Positions 35,527 through 45,200 of a DNA stretch of 45,345 bases are shown in pieces. This DNA comes from JANXYY01 sp035530875. Its GTDB lineage: Bacteria; Actinomycetota; Actinomycetes; Nanopelagicales; Nanopelagicaceae. Position 1 is the first letter of the stretch. Every line of letters starts with the position of its first letter. Position numbers and translations under genes: made by a program. The notes under the pieces were generated by a model. That model ran no database searches, was not told the origin of the DNA, and was given only the letters and a program-made list of their open reading frames with translations. The stretch lies in the NCBI GenBank assembly GCA_035530875.1, contig DATKUB010000001.1, positions 1 through 45,345 on the forward strand. Reading direction: 5' to 3'.

Positions 35527-36637
35527 TCCGCCGTCGACTTTGGGTGGTCGAACCCGCATCGTATTCGCCGCTGGTGGTACGGCCGGTCATGTAGAACCGG
35601 CGTTGGCGACCGCCGATAAAGTTCGCGAGCTTCACCCGAACGCCGACATAGTTTTCTTGGCGACCAAGACCGGCATTGAGAATCAGTTGGTTCCGGCGCG
35701 CGGCTATGAATTGCTGACCGTTCCCAAGGCTGTCTTGCCCAGGCGTATTTCGAAGGACTTGGCACTCTTGCCATTGCGCTTAATCCGAGCCGTGGTAGTC
35801 ACAAAGCGGGCACTTTCGGGTGCCGACGTTGTCGTTGGTTTTGGCGGATATTTAGCGGGCACCGCGTATCTGGCGGCTTGGATCTCACGAATCCCAATTG
35901 TGGTTCACGAAGCAAATGTTAAAGCCGGGCTTGCCAATAAGTTAGGTTCGCTTCTGACCAATAAAGTGGCGTTGGTAGATGCCCGAGCCAGATTGCGTGG
36001 CGGCGTGGTGATCGGTCTCCCAATGCGAAAGTCGATAATCTTCTGGGCGGAGAAGGCAAATGGTGATTTAAGCGCTTGCCAAACTGAGGCGAGGAGCGCT
36101 CTGCACCTTGAATTGGACAAGCCCACGCTTCTGGTGATTGGCGGTTCGCAAGGTTCGATGCAAATCAATGCTGCAGTCGCGCAGGCCCTGGATGAATTGA
36201 TAGCCAACGGAATCCAGATTCTTCATGCAGTGGGCGGTCGAAATGAACTACCAGAAGCCAAATCTGGATATTTTCCAACTTCATACTTGGACAAGATCGA
36301 GATTGCCTACGCGGCCGCCGATCTTTTAATCGCCAGAAGTGGGGCGGCCACTTGTCAGGAAGCGATTGCGTTCGGGCTGCCTGCAGTATTAGTGCCACTG
36401 TCGCACGGCAATGGAGAACAGGCGCTCAATGCAGATGCGTTGGTCGAGGCGGGCGCCGCGATGATTATTCGAGATGATTTGTTCAACGGTGATGTTCTGT
36501 TTATTCGTTCGAACGAAATACTCCGAGATGACAATCTACGCAAACGAATGAGAAGTGCGAGTAAGGGGTTGGCTCGCGTTGGAGCCGCGACAGAGTTAGC
36601 CCAGATTGTCACTAACGCAGTGAGTGGGCTCAATTAG
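35519..36637 (+). CDS. murG: Lipid II synthase MurG
   Basis: Peripheral membrane GT28 glycosyltransferase adding GlcNAc to lipid I, 372 residues. N-domain motifs are FAAGGTAGHVEPAL and VGFGGYLAGTAYL; the C-domain has VIGGSQGSMQIN and ARSGAATCQEAIAFGLPAVLVPL. The GTG at 35519 overlaps ftsW by 8 nt and fits the family N-terminus. murC begins on the base after its stop. Confidence 0.94.
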   Translation: MSNPPSTLGGRTRIVFAAGGTAGHVEPALATADKVRELHPNADIVFLATKTGIENQLVPARGYELLTVPKAVLPRRISKDLALLPLRLIRAVVVTKRALSGADVVVGFGGYLAGTAYLAAWISRIPIVVHEANVKAGLANKLGSLLTNKVALVDARARLRGGVVIGLPMRKSIIFWAEKANGDLSACQTEARSALHLELDKPTLLVIGGSQGSMQINAAVAQALDELIANGIQILHAVGGRNELPEAKSGYFPTSYLDKIEIAYAAADLLIARSGAATCQEAIAFGLPAVLVPLSHGNGEQALNADALVEAGAAMIIRDDLFNGDVLFIRSNEILRDDNLRKRMRSASKGLARVGAATELAQIVTNAVSGLN

Positions 36638-38059
36638 ATGAGTACAAGCCAGATGAAACTAATCAGCGGTCCGCTCCATTTGATTGGAGTTGGGGGAGTT
36701 GGAATGAGCGGCTTGGCTCGCATCCTCCTTGCCCGAGGAGTTGAAGTGAGCGGATCGGATGCCAAACAGTCTCGTGAACTGGATTCGCTGCGCGCTCTTG
36801 GGGCGACGACATTCGTCGGTCATGAGACCACTCACATAACAAACAATCCGCTCGGGCCAATCAAAGGTGTGGTCGTATCATCGGCAATTAGGCAGAACAA
36901 TCCGGAACTCGTCAAGGCTCGCGCATTGGCCATTCCAGTCATCACTCGAGCAGAACTACTTGCCCAGCTCATGGTCGGATATCGAGGAATCGCAGTTGCT
37001 GGCACACACGGCAAAACCACAACTACCTCAATGTTGACCGTAGCAATGCAGCGCCTTGGTCTTGATCCTTCCTTCGCCATTGGAGGTGCCCTAAACGAGA
37101 CCGGGGCAAACGCTCATCAAGGCTCCGGCGAATTCTTTATCGCTGAGGCCGATGAATCTGATGGTTCTTTCCTCAAGTACCGTCCAGAAATCGCCATCAT
37201 CACAAATATCGAATTGGACCATCTGGACTACTACAAGAGTGCGGAAGGCTTTGACCGGGCATTTGATGAGTTTGCACATACTGCAAAAGGTGTCGTTGTC
37301 TGCTGTGTCGACGACCCTGGTGTTCAGCGGTTAATTGCCGACTTTTCGACAGATCCTTCCGATGAGCCCAAATTGCTGACCTACGGAAGAGCCGAGTCTG
37401 CAGATCTTCGGATCGTGGCGCTCGAGAGCGATAACGGAGGAATGAAAGCTGAATTTCATTGGCACGGAGAATGGATCGGTCGGTTGCGCACCAGCGTGCC
37501 TGGCGTTCACAACGTACTAAACGCAAGTGCAGTAATTCTCGTCGGACTGCATCTTGGATATTCCTTTCAACAAATCTCTTCGGGGGTGGAGTCCTACACA
37601 GGTACGCGAAGGCGATTCGACTTGCGCGGCTTCGTCGGGGGAGTTCGGGTTATTGACGACTACGCCCATCACCCCACGGAGATTCGGGCAACGGTGGAGG
37701 CGGCCAGACAAGTGGTTGGCGCAGGGCGAGTGGTCGTGATTTTCCAGCCTCATCGATTTTCTCGAACGGCCGCCTTTTCGACTGAATTTTCATCGGCACT
37801 TTCGCTCGCTGATGACATAACGGTTTTAGAGGTGTACTCGGCCGGCGAAGATCCGATCCCTGGAGTAGGCGGCCGAGCCATCGCAGATGCCATTGATGCA
37901 ACAGGAGAAAGAGCCAGATTTGAGCCATCCTTTGCAGATGCTGCGGCAAATATGGCAGGACGGTGCAGACCTGGCGATTTGATACTCACTCTTGGCGCTG
38001 GGGACGTGACGATGCTTGCTCCGGCGATCTTGGACGCTCTTCGGTCAGCTCGTGAATAG
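36638..38059 (+). CDS. murC: UDP-N-acetylmuramate–L-alanine ligase MurC
   Basis: Catalyses the first amino-acid addition to UDP-MurNAc, 473 residues. The N-terminal nucleotide-binding motif is LIGVGGVGMSGLA, the ATP loop GTHGKTT (122–128), and the C-terminal motif VIDDYAHHPTEI. The start ATG is directly adjacent to the murG stop. It overlaps ftsQ by 8 nt. No murB follows, as in many actinobacteria. Confidence 0.95.
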   Translation: MSTSQMKLISGPLHLIGVGGVGMSGLARILLARGVEVSGSDAKQSRELDSLRALGATTFVGHETTHITNNPLGPIKGVVVSSAIRQNNPELVKARALAIPVITRAELLAQLMVGYRGIAVAGTHGKTTTTSMLTVAMQRLGLDPSFAIGGALNETGANAHQGSGEFFIAEADESDGSFLKYRPEIAIITNIELDHLDYYKSAEGFDRAFDEFAHTAKGVVVCCVDDPGVQRLIADFSTDPSDEPKLLTYGRAESADLRIVALESDNGGMKAEFHWHGEWIGRLRTSVPGVHNVLNASAVILVGLHLGYSFQQISSGVESYTGTRRRFDLRGFVGGVRVIDDYAHHPTEIRATVEAARQVVGAGRVVVIFQPHRFSRTAAFSTEFSSALSLADDITVLEVYSAGEDPIPGVGGRAIADAIDATGERARFEPSFADAAANMAGRCRPGDLILTLGAGDVTMLAPAILDALRSARE

Positions 38060-38747
38060 ACGCAAGCGTAGAAGTCGGAAAGTTTTCATGGCACTCTCGG
38101 TTGTCGCCCTGGTTGTTGGGGCGTCGGGTTGGGCTCTTGGTTGGTCGTCACTTCTCACCGTGAAGCAGATCTCCGTAGTGGGGTTAGCCGTGGATTCTCC
38201 CCTTCATAGTGATCAGGTGATTCAATTGTCTGGGATCAAAATTGGTGAACCGATGGCTAGGATCAGTGGTAGCCGCGTGAAGAGGGCACTGGCAGCGATT
38301 CCCCGCGTCGGCAGTGTTTCGCTAGTCAGAAAATGGCCACATAAAATATTGCTACTTATCAAAGAGCGAGCGCCAATTGCTGTTATTAGCATCGGTAATC
38401 AATTCTCTCTGATCGACAGCGAGAGCAAGATGTACGCGACTGTCGCGGTGATGCCGCCAGATCTACCGGTGATTTCGGTTACCGGTAACTTTCGAATTGG
38501 TCTAAAGACGGCAATGTCGGTGCTTGTGTATTTGCCAGATGACATTAAAAGGCGGGTCGTACGTTTGGATAGTTCGGGTACCGATGGACTCGAACTAAGT
38601 TTGCGAGGCGGCGCCAAAGTTATCTGGGGAAGCAGCGAAGATCTTGCGGTCAAGAGCAAGGTTTTGTTAACGCTACTTGGGGGAGCAGGGGCTGGCCACG
38701 TCAACGTTTTTGATGTGAGCGCACCGTATGCGCCAACGACCAGTTGA
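38052..38747 (+). CDS. ftsQ: Cell-division protein FtsQ
   Basis: A 231-residue bitopic divisome protein. It has a basic cytoplasmic N-terminus, a transmembrane helix (about 13–34), a POTRA domain starting LTVKQISVVGL (about 38–110), and a beta domain. AAIPRVGSVSLVRKWPHKI is the typical FtsQ segment. The GTG start at 38052 overlaps the end of murC by 8 nt; a longer frame from 38016 lies inside murC. It ends the uninterrupted gene run; 161 nt separate it from ftsZ. Confidence 0.9.
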   Translation: MNRRKRRSRKVFMALSVVALVVGASGWALGWSSLLTVKQISVVGLAVDSPLHSDQVIQLSGIKIGEPMARISGSRVKRALAAIPRVGSVSLVRKWPHKILLLIKERAPIAVISIGNQFSLIDSESKMYATVAVMPPDLPVISVTGNFRIGLKTAMSVLVYLPDDIKRRVVRLDSSGTDGLELSLRGGAKVIWGSSEDLAVKSKVLLTLLGGAGAGHVNVFDVSAPYAPTTS

Positions 38748-38797
38748 TTTGCGCGGGCAGTGGTCAAATTTATTAATGTTTTTTACGACACGCCACT

Positions 38798-38837
38798 GTG
38801 AAGGTGTCATCAACCACTCTTTCGACGATACCTTCAC
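38798..38837. promoter_or_regulatory. Inverted repeat in the ftsQ–ftsZ gap
   Basis: GTGAAGGTGTC (38798–38808) pairs with GATACCTTCAC (38827–38837) over 11 positions with one G-T wobble and an 18-nt loop. No T-run follows, so it is not a normal terminator. It may be an operator, or a hairpin at the end of the upstream message. Confidence 0.45.
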
Positions 38838-38858
38838 AACCGTAAGAAATAGGACAAA

Positions 38859-38881
38859 AGCCTCAATCTATACTTGAGGCT
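38859..38881. promoter_or_regulatory. ftsZ promoter candidate: -10 box inside a perfect inverted repeat
   Basis: AGCCTCAA (38859–38866) and TTGAGGCT (38874–38881) form a perfect 8-bp inverted repeat around a 7-nt centre. The -10-like TATACT (38869–38874) lies within it, 35 nt before the ftsZ start. No good -35 hexamer is visible. A dimeric repressor could mask the -10 here, or the repeat may act as an RNA hairpin. Confidence 0.5.
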
Positions 38882-38908
38882 AAGGGTTTTCAACGAAAGG
38901 GCAAGGCC

Positions 38909-40033
38909 GTGGCCGCACCGCAGAACTACCTAGCCGTAATCAAAGTTGTCGGTATCGGCGGAGGCGGAGTCAACGCTGTTAATCGAATGATTGAAGTGGG
39001 ACTCAAGGGAGTCGAGTTCATCGCGATTAACACCGATGCGCAGGCGCTACTTATGAGCGATGCTGACGTCAAACTAGACATTGGACGTGAGTTGACGCGC
39101 GGTCTGGGAGCCGGCGCTGATCCTGAAGTAGGTCGGCAAGCCGCTGAAGATCACACGGAAGAGATTGAAGAAGTGATTCGCGGCGCAGACATGGTTTTTG
39201 TTACCGCGGGAGAAGGCGGTGGCACCGGAACTGGCGGAGCGCCTGTGGTCGCGCGCATCGCCAGAGAACTTGGCGCATTGACCATCGGAGTTGTCACTAA
39301 ACCATTTACTTTTGAAGGCCGACGACGATCGGTTCAAGCTGACAGTGGCGTCGAAGAATTGCGCAGCGAGGTCGACACATTGATTGTTATTCCAAATGAC
39401 AGATTGCTCTCCATTTCGGATCGTTCAATCAGCATGCTTGATGCATTTAAGAGCGCTGATCAAGTTCTGCTCTCTGGAGTACAGGGAATCACCGATCTGA
39501 TAACGACTCCTGGGTTGATCAACCTTGACTTTGCAGATGTGAAGAGTGTCATGCGTGGCGCCGGCTCAGCGCTCATGGGGATCGGTTCGGCTCGAGGTGA
39601 AGGTCGTGCAGTCAAGGCGGCCGAAATCGCCATCGCAAGTCCACTTCTCGAAGCCTCCATTGACGGTGCTTATGGAGTCTTGCTCTCGATCGCCGGCGGG
39701 TCAGATCTAGGACTATTCGAAATCAGCGAAGCGGCTGAATTGGTTGCCTCTGTTGCACACCAAGACGCCAACATTATTTATGGAACCGTGATTGACGACG
39801 CATTGGGAGACGAAGTTAGAGTCACGGTTATTGCTGCTGGCTTTGACGGTGGCGCTCCGAAGCGAATGGAGGTGCCAATTCTGTACACCACGCCAGAAGA
39901 GACATCTACCGATCCAGTCGACGTCGCCTCGACTCTCCCTGATGGTCCGCCGCTTCAAGCCTCGCGTAGATCTATCGTGTTCGAAGAGGCAATCAGCAGT
40001 GATGAATTGGATATCCCCGATTTCCTCAAATAG
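38909..40033 (+). CDS. ftsZ: Cell-division GTPase FtsZ
   Basis: Tubulin-like GTPase that forms the Z ring, 374 residues. The GTP-binding signature is GEGGGTGTGG (101–110), and the T7 synergy loop is NLDFADV (205–211). A short linker leads to the conserved C-terminal peptide ELDIPDFLK, the docking site for SepF and SepH partners. The start is a GTG with AAGG nearby. Its 3' end overlaps pgeF by 32 nt. Confidence 0.97.
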   Translation: MAAPQNYLAVIKVVGIGGGGVNAVNRMIEVGLKGVEFIAINTDAQALLMSDADVKLDIGRELTRGLGAGADPEVGRQAAEDHTEEIEEVIRGADMVFVTAGEGGGTGTGGAPVVARIARELGALTIGVVTKPFTFEGRRRSVQADSGVEELRSEVDTLIVIPNDRLLSISDRSISMLDAFKSADQVLLSGVQGITDLITTPGLINLDFADVKSVMRGAGSALMGIGSARGEGRAVKAAEIAIASPLLEASIDGAYGVLLSIAGGSDLGLFEISEAAELVASVAHQDANIIYGTVIDDALGDEVRVTVIAAGFDGGAPKRMEVPILYTTPEETSTDPVDVASTLPDGPPLQASRRSIVFEEAISSDELDIPDFLK

Positions 40034-40742
40034 CTCGTTTGCGCGAATCGCTTTCAGTACGCGAACCGGTGGAGTTAGTGTCGGCGATTTCGGCGAATCT
40101 CACGGCGCGACTCATGGACTCAATCTCGCCACACATGTCGGCGACGACGTAAAGAATGTCGAACAGAACCGAAAGTTAGTGCGCGAACTGCTTGATCTGC
40201 CCCCTGTTGTATATATGGAGCAGGTTCACGGCAATTCGGTGGCCATCGTCGACGAATCGAATCTGGTTGGCACTCCCGAGGCAGATGCTTTGGTTACTAC
40301 TAGTAGGCGCCTTGCGCTGGCGGTCCTAACTGCCGACTGCGTGCCAATGATGTTGCATGACAGTGCAGTTGGAGTTATTGCAGCGGTTCACGTCGGGCGT
40401 CGGGGGCTAGCCAATGGGGTTGTCGAAAATACGGTTAGTGCCATGCGATCCTTAGGTGCGATCGACATTCAAGCCGAACTCGGGCCGGCAATTTGCGGAG
40501 ACTGCTACGAGGTGCCGCTTGAGATGCAGCGTGAGGTAAGTGTTGCGGCACCGCCTGCTAGTTCAATCACTGATCTCGGAACGTCTGGCTTAGACATAAG
40601 GGATGGAATCTCTTGGCAGTTAGAGCGATTTGGCATCTTTTCAAGGATCGATCCAATCTGCACTAGGCGATCAGAACTTCATTACTCATACCGGCGCGAG
40701 GGAAGAACCGGTCGCACGGCCGGCTTCATTTATCTGCCATGA
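40002..40742 (+). CDS. pgeF: Peptidoglycan-editing factor PgeF (DUF152, multicopper-like laccase fold)
   Basis: A 246-residue PgeF/YfiH-family protein. Family motifs are YMEQVHGNSV, LTADCVPMMLHD (metal Cys), AAVHVGRRGLANGVV (His ligand) and GPAICGDCYEVP. In E. coli PgeF trims mis-incorporated serine from peptidoglycan precursors. No in-frame start codon exists between the ftsZ stop and the first conserved residues, so the ATG at 40002 (or GTG 39999), inside ftsZ, is forced. The downstream gene yggS starts 25 nt after its stop. Confidence 0.9.
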   Translation: MNWISPISSNSSFARIAFSTRTGGVSVGDFGESHGATHGLNLATHVGDDVKNVEQNRKLVRELLDLPPVVYMEQVHGNSVAIVDESNLVGTPEADALVTTSRRLALAVLTADCVPMMLHDSAVGVIAAVHVGRRGLANGVVENTVSAMRSLGAIDIQAELGPAICGDCYEVPLEMQREVSVAAPPASSITDLGTSGLDIRDGISWQLERFGIFSRIDPICTRRSELHYSYRREGRTGRTAGFIYLP

Positions 40743-40767
40743 GATCTATTCTGGAATAGTGCTTCTT

Positions 40768-41472
40768 ATGGATGCTCGGAGAATTGAACTGGCCAAGAAC
40801 CTTAAGGCCGTACGACAGCAGATTTCTGAGGTAGCTGAAGAGTGTGGACGTCAACCTAGTGAGATAACACTTATCGGGATTACCAAGAACTTTCCGGCAA
40901 GTGATGCTGTCATCCTTTCCGAATTGGGGTTACTCGATCTTGGCGAAAACCGTGTTCAAGAAGCTGAGCGGAAATATCAGGAAGCCGAGGCCCTCAGGAG
41001 CGAAAAAATCACATGGCATTTTGTTGGACAGCTTCAACGGAACAAGGTGCGGACGCTCCTCAGCTTCGCTGACGTTATACATTCTGTTGATCGCTCCTCT
41101 CTGATTAAGGATCTAAGCAGTGAGGTTCAACGAAGCGGTCAGTCCCCAATCCTTCTGATTCAAATCAATTTAGACCCGGACGATGGTGATCGAGGTGGGG
41201 TAAACCCATCTGATCTCATCCGGTTGGCCGATGAGATAGTTGAACGAGGACTTCGGCTTGGCGGGGTTATGGCCGTGGCTCCGATCAAATCCAGTCCAGA
41301 ACGAGCCTTTGCCGAATTGGCTCGACTTCACAATTTGCTGCTCGGCCAGCACCCCGGGGCCAAGTGGCGGTCGGCGGGCATGAGCGGGGACTTTGGCGCG
41401 GCCATCAAGTTCGGCGCGACACATCTGCGGCTGGGCTCGTCAATACTCGGTTCGCGTCATTTGTTACAGTAA
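40768..41472 (+). CDS. yggS: Pyridoxal-phosphate homeostasis protein (YggS/PLPBP)
   Basis: A 234-residue alanine-racemase-fold PLP-binding protein involved in vitamin B6 balance. The PLP lysine is Lys40 in LIGITKNFP. LGENRVQEAERKY and WHFVGQLQRNK follow, and GMSGDFGAAIKFGATHLRLGSSILG is the C-terminal phosphate-binding block. The ATG at 40768 fits the family; the frame upstream overlaps pgeF. No clear Shine-Dalgarno. Confidence 0.93.
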   Translation: MDARRIELAKNLKAVRQQISEVAEECGRQPSEITLIGITKNFPASDAVILSELGLLDLGENRVQEAERKYQEAEALRSEKITWHFVGQLQRNKVRTLLSFADVIHSVDRSSLIKDLSSEVQRSGQSPILLIQINLDPDDGDRGGVNPSDLIRLADEIVERGLRLGGVMAVAPIKSSPERAFAELARLHNLLLGQHPGAKWRSAGMSGDFGAAIKFGATHLRLGSSILGSRHLLQ

Positions 41473-41483
41473 CGTCTGATTTT

Positions 41484-41939
41484 ATGGCGAAATCAATGCG
41501 CAAGATGGCGGTCTATCTCGGCCTGGTCGACGGTGGAGATGAGTACGACGAGCAAGACGAAGCTTTCGACGACCGCCCAACTGAGGTCTATCGCAACCCC
41601 ACTCCGAGGCTGGTTGACCGTTCGCTAAGTGCGGTGGTTGTGGATCGGCCCGTTGAGCGCCCAGATCGGATCGTCACACTTCACCCGCGCAACTACAACG
41701 AGGCCCGAACCTTGGGAGAGCACTACCGCGAGGGCGTTCCGGTCATTATGAATCTGACCGAAATGGACGAGCCAGATGCCAAGCGTCTGGTGGATTTTGC
41801 CGCAGGTCTAGTCTTTGGGCTTCACGGAAGCATTGAACGGGTCACCGCCAAAGTGTTCCTGCTCTCGCCGGCTGATATCAAGGTGAGCCAAGAGGATAAA
41901 AATGCAGCCGCGCAGGCAAGTTTTTTTAACCAGAGCTGA
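41484..41939 (+). CDS. sepF: Cell-division protein SepF
   Basis: SepF anchors FtsZ to the membrane in actinobacteria and Gram-positives, 151 residues. It begins MAKSMRKMAVYLGLVDGG, an amphipathic membrane-targeting helix, has an acidic linker, and the core domain starts RIVTLHPRNYNEARTLGEHY. TACAGT (41465–41470) could be a -10 box for a short leader. Its stop overlaps the yggT start (TGATG). Confidence 0.94.
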   Translation: MAKSMRKMAVYLGLVDGGDEYDEQDEAFDDRPTEVYRNPTPRLVDRSLSAVVVDRPVERPDRIVTLHPRNYNEARTLGEHYREGVPVIMNLTEMDEPDAKRLVDFAAGLVFGLHGSIERVTAKVFLLSPADIKVSQEDKNAAAQASFFNQS

Positions 41940-42223
41940 TGACACTCGTTCTAAGTTTGATTCAGTTCGTACTCTGGCTGTACTTACTTGCCCTGATCGG
42001 TCGACTCATCTTTGAATATGTCCGCCAGTTCTCGCGCTCATGGCGCCCTCGAGGGGTGATGTTGATCTTTGTCACCTCCATTTATTCAGTCACTGATCCG
42101 CCTTTAAAATTCTTCAGAAGAATAATGCCGCCACTTCGAATCGGCGGGGTATATCTGGATTTATCATTCCTGGTTCTCTTCTTCCTTGTTTCAATGCTGA
42201 TGCGAGTGGTCGCCACTCTCTAA
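41939..42223 (+). CDS. YggT family membrane protein
   Basis: A 94-residue protein with two hydrophobic segments (about 5–25 and 70–92) and the YggT-type RRIMPPLRIGGVYLDLSFLV motif. It is commonly next to sepF and has been linked to division or osmotic functions. Its stop overlaps the stop of ileS on the other strand by 4 nt, leaving no room for the divIVA gene usual at this place. Confidence 0.9.
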   Translation: MTLVLSLIQFVLWLYLLALIGRLIFEYVRQFSRSWRPRGVMLIFVTSIYSVTDPPLKFFRRIMPPLRIGGVYLDLSFLVLFFLVSMLMRVVATL

Positions 42224-45200
42224 GCCCGTTCGATAGTGCAAGCAAAACCATTTTCTTCGTCACGCAGACCATCGGTTAGAGCGGTCTGGCTGCGGGCAAA
42301 ATCGATGGCGAGAATCTCTTCCTTGATTGCGTTTTCGTGCTCCTGGATCGCCTCAAGCGTCTGTCCATCGGCGCTCCACAGGACCTTTATCCGATCGCTT
42401 ACGTCAAAGCCCGCGCTCTTTCGGCCTTCTTGAATCAGTCGCACAATTTCTCGCATTATTCCGGCTCGTCGAAGCTCGGGAGTTATCGTAAGGTCTAGCG
42501 CCACACTTTCGCCGCCTCCAGATACCACGGCCCAGCCACTTTTCGGGGTTTCGGTTATGACTAGATCCTCTACTGTTATTTCCAGTTCCATTCCGTTAAG
42601 TCCTACCAGGGCAGTGCCGTTGATTCTCAAGCCCTCAACTAGAGAGTTCGCATCGCTTTTTGCGATTGCTGCGGCGAGGTCCTGCGTCTGATTCCCGAAG
42701 CGTTGGCCGAGGGTTCGAAAATTTGCCTTGATGCTGATATCTACGAGATCAGCCCCGGCCGCTGAAATATCGTCAAGCACTGAAACATTGAGTTCTTCAG
42801 AAATCTGAGCACGTAGATCCGCAGGAATTTGTTGCCAACCAGATGCCGAGATCAAAGCTCGTCCAAGAGGCTGCCTAATCTTCACCTGCGATTCGGCTCG
42901 CGCCGCCCGACCGAGCTCAACGAGCCTACGCACTAACGAAACCTGCTCCTGCAATACCGAATCGATCAAAGCCTCATCCGCTACTGGGAACGGGGCAAGA
43001 TGCACTGAACTTGGCTGCTCCGGATCGACCAAGATAAACAACTCTTGCCAAGCGTGCTCAGTGATAAATGGAACCATCGGTGCCATCAATAACGTTATGG
43101 AGCGCAAACATTCATGCAAGGTTGCCAGTGCTGAGGTGTCTCCATTCCAGAATCGTCTTCTTGATCTGCGTACGTACCAATTTGAGAGGTTGTCGACGAA
43201 TTGAGAGATCAAGCGACCCGCAGCCTGTGAGTCGAATTCTGTATAGGCCTGGTCCACCTCTTTGATCGTGCGGTTAAGTTCAGACAGTGCCCATCGATCG
43301 AGAACTGGACGCTCTGCGGCCTCCGGCGCTTTGGCGACGGCCGAGAATTCAGAAAGCCCGGCATAGAGCGAGTGGAAGGCAACAGTGTTCCAATAGGTCA
43401 GCAGAGTCTTCCGCACTACATCGGCGATCGCCTCGTGCCCTACTCTGCGCGACTGCCAAGGCGATCCCGAAGCCAACATAAACCAGCGGACTGCGTCGGC
43501 CCCGTGCTTGTCCATAAGTTGAATTGGCTCAAGCACATTTCCTAAGTGCTTGCTCATCTTTCGGCCATCTTTATCGAGAATATGTCCAAGACAGAGCACC
43601 GTCTTGTAAGAACTTTGGTCAAAGACAAGGGTTCCGATCGCCATCAAGGTGTAGAACCAACCCCGGGTCTGATCTATGGCCTCACAGATAAAATCGGCGG
43701 GAAATGCGGCCGAGAATTTTTCAACTGACCCGGGGACATGCGGATAGCCCCACTGGGCAAACGGCATAGCGCCGGAGTCGTACCAGCCGTCGATAACTTC
43801 GGAGACCCGGTTCATTTTGTGCCCGCAGTCGGCGCAGTCAAACGAAATGTCGTCAACGTACGGACGATGCGGATCCAGCTCGAGTAGGTCAAGTCCGGCC
43901 AGCGCGCCTAGTTCTCTTAAAGAGCCAACGCAGATGGTGTGGTCGTTATCGCACCGCCAGATTGGCAACGGAGTGCCCCAGTAGCGCTTGCGTGACAAGG
44001 CCCAATCGATGTTGTTTTCTAGCCAGTCCCCATACCTGCCGGTTTTGATCGTGCTCGGGTGCCAGTCTGTCTTCTGATTCTCGCGGATTAACGCGTCCTT
44101 GATTGCGGTTGTTCTTATGTACCACGAAGGCTGGGCGTAGTAAAGCAAAGCGGTGTGGCAGCGCCAGCAGTGCGGATACGAGTGCTCATAGGCTTGCTCT
44201 TTAAAAAGCCGGCCGCGTGTCTTGAGGTCTTTCACAAGAATCTTGTCAGCGTCTTTAAAGAATTGGCCACCAACCAGCGGGACGCTTGATTCGAAAGTGC
44301 CATTAGGTTCGATTGGATTCACTACCGGCATTCCGTAAACTCGAGCGACGGCTAGATCGTCTGCTCCGAAGGCGGGGGATTGGTGAACGAGCCCAGTGCC
44401 ATCTTCGGTGGTGACGTAGTCGGCTAGCACCACGTAGTGCGCTTCGGGAATCTCAATGAGGTCAAAGGGTCTGGTGTAGGAAACGTGCTCTAACTCATGG
44501 CCCAAGAACTCGTGAAGTATCTCGACATTGTCACCAAGGACTTCAATGAGCGCCTTGGCGACGACAAGCACTTCGCCGTCGGATGTTCGAGCCGCCACAT
44601 AGTGAACGTCAGGTTTCACTGCAACGGCGGTATTGCTAACCAGTGTCCAAGGCGTGGTCGTCCAGACGAGCAGCGCCGCCCCAAGTTCGACGAGTGGGCC
44701 AGAGGTGATCGGGAATCGCACGTAGACAGAGGGGTCAACGACGGTTTCATACCCTTGCGCTAATTCGTGATCTGAGAGAGTCGTTCCGCAACGCGGGCAG
44801 TAGGGCGCAACTCGATGGTCTTCGACCAGCAGTCCCTTCTGCCAGATTTCTTTAAGGGACCACCAGACGCTCTCGACATATTGTGGGGACATCGTCCAGT
44901 AGGCCTGATCGAAATCGACCCAGAAACCCATACGTCTAGTCATTGCTTCAAATTCACCCACATGTCGTTGCACGGACTCACGACATTTGGCGTTGAACTC
45001 TGCGACCCCGTAGGCCTCGATATCTTGCTTGCCGGTGAAGCCGAGTTCTTTCTCCACGGCAAGTTCTACCGGCAGGCCGTGACAATCCCAGCCGGCCTTA
45101 CGGAGAACGTAACTGCCTTTCATGGTCTGAAACCTGGGGAATAAGTCCTTAAATACCCGCGCCTCTACATGGTGAGTGCCTGGCAAGCCATTTGCCGTTG

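Noticed and set aside
36504..36517. 14-bp palindrome TTCGTTCGAACGAA as a second LexA box
   Set aside because: It lies inside murG and lacks the 4-bp centre between GAAC and GTTC half-sites; likely chance.
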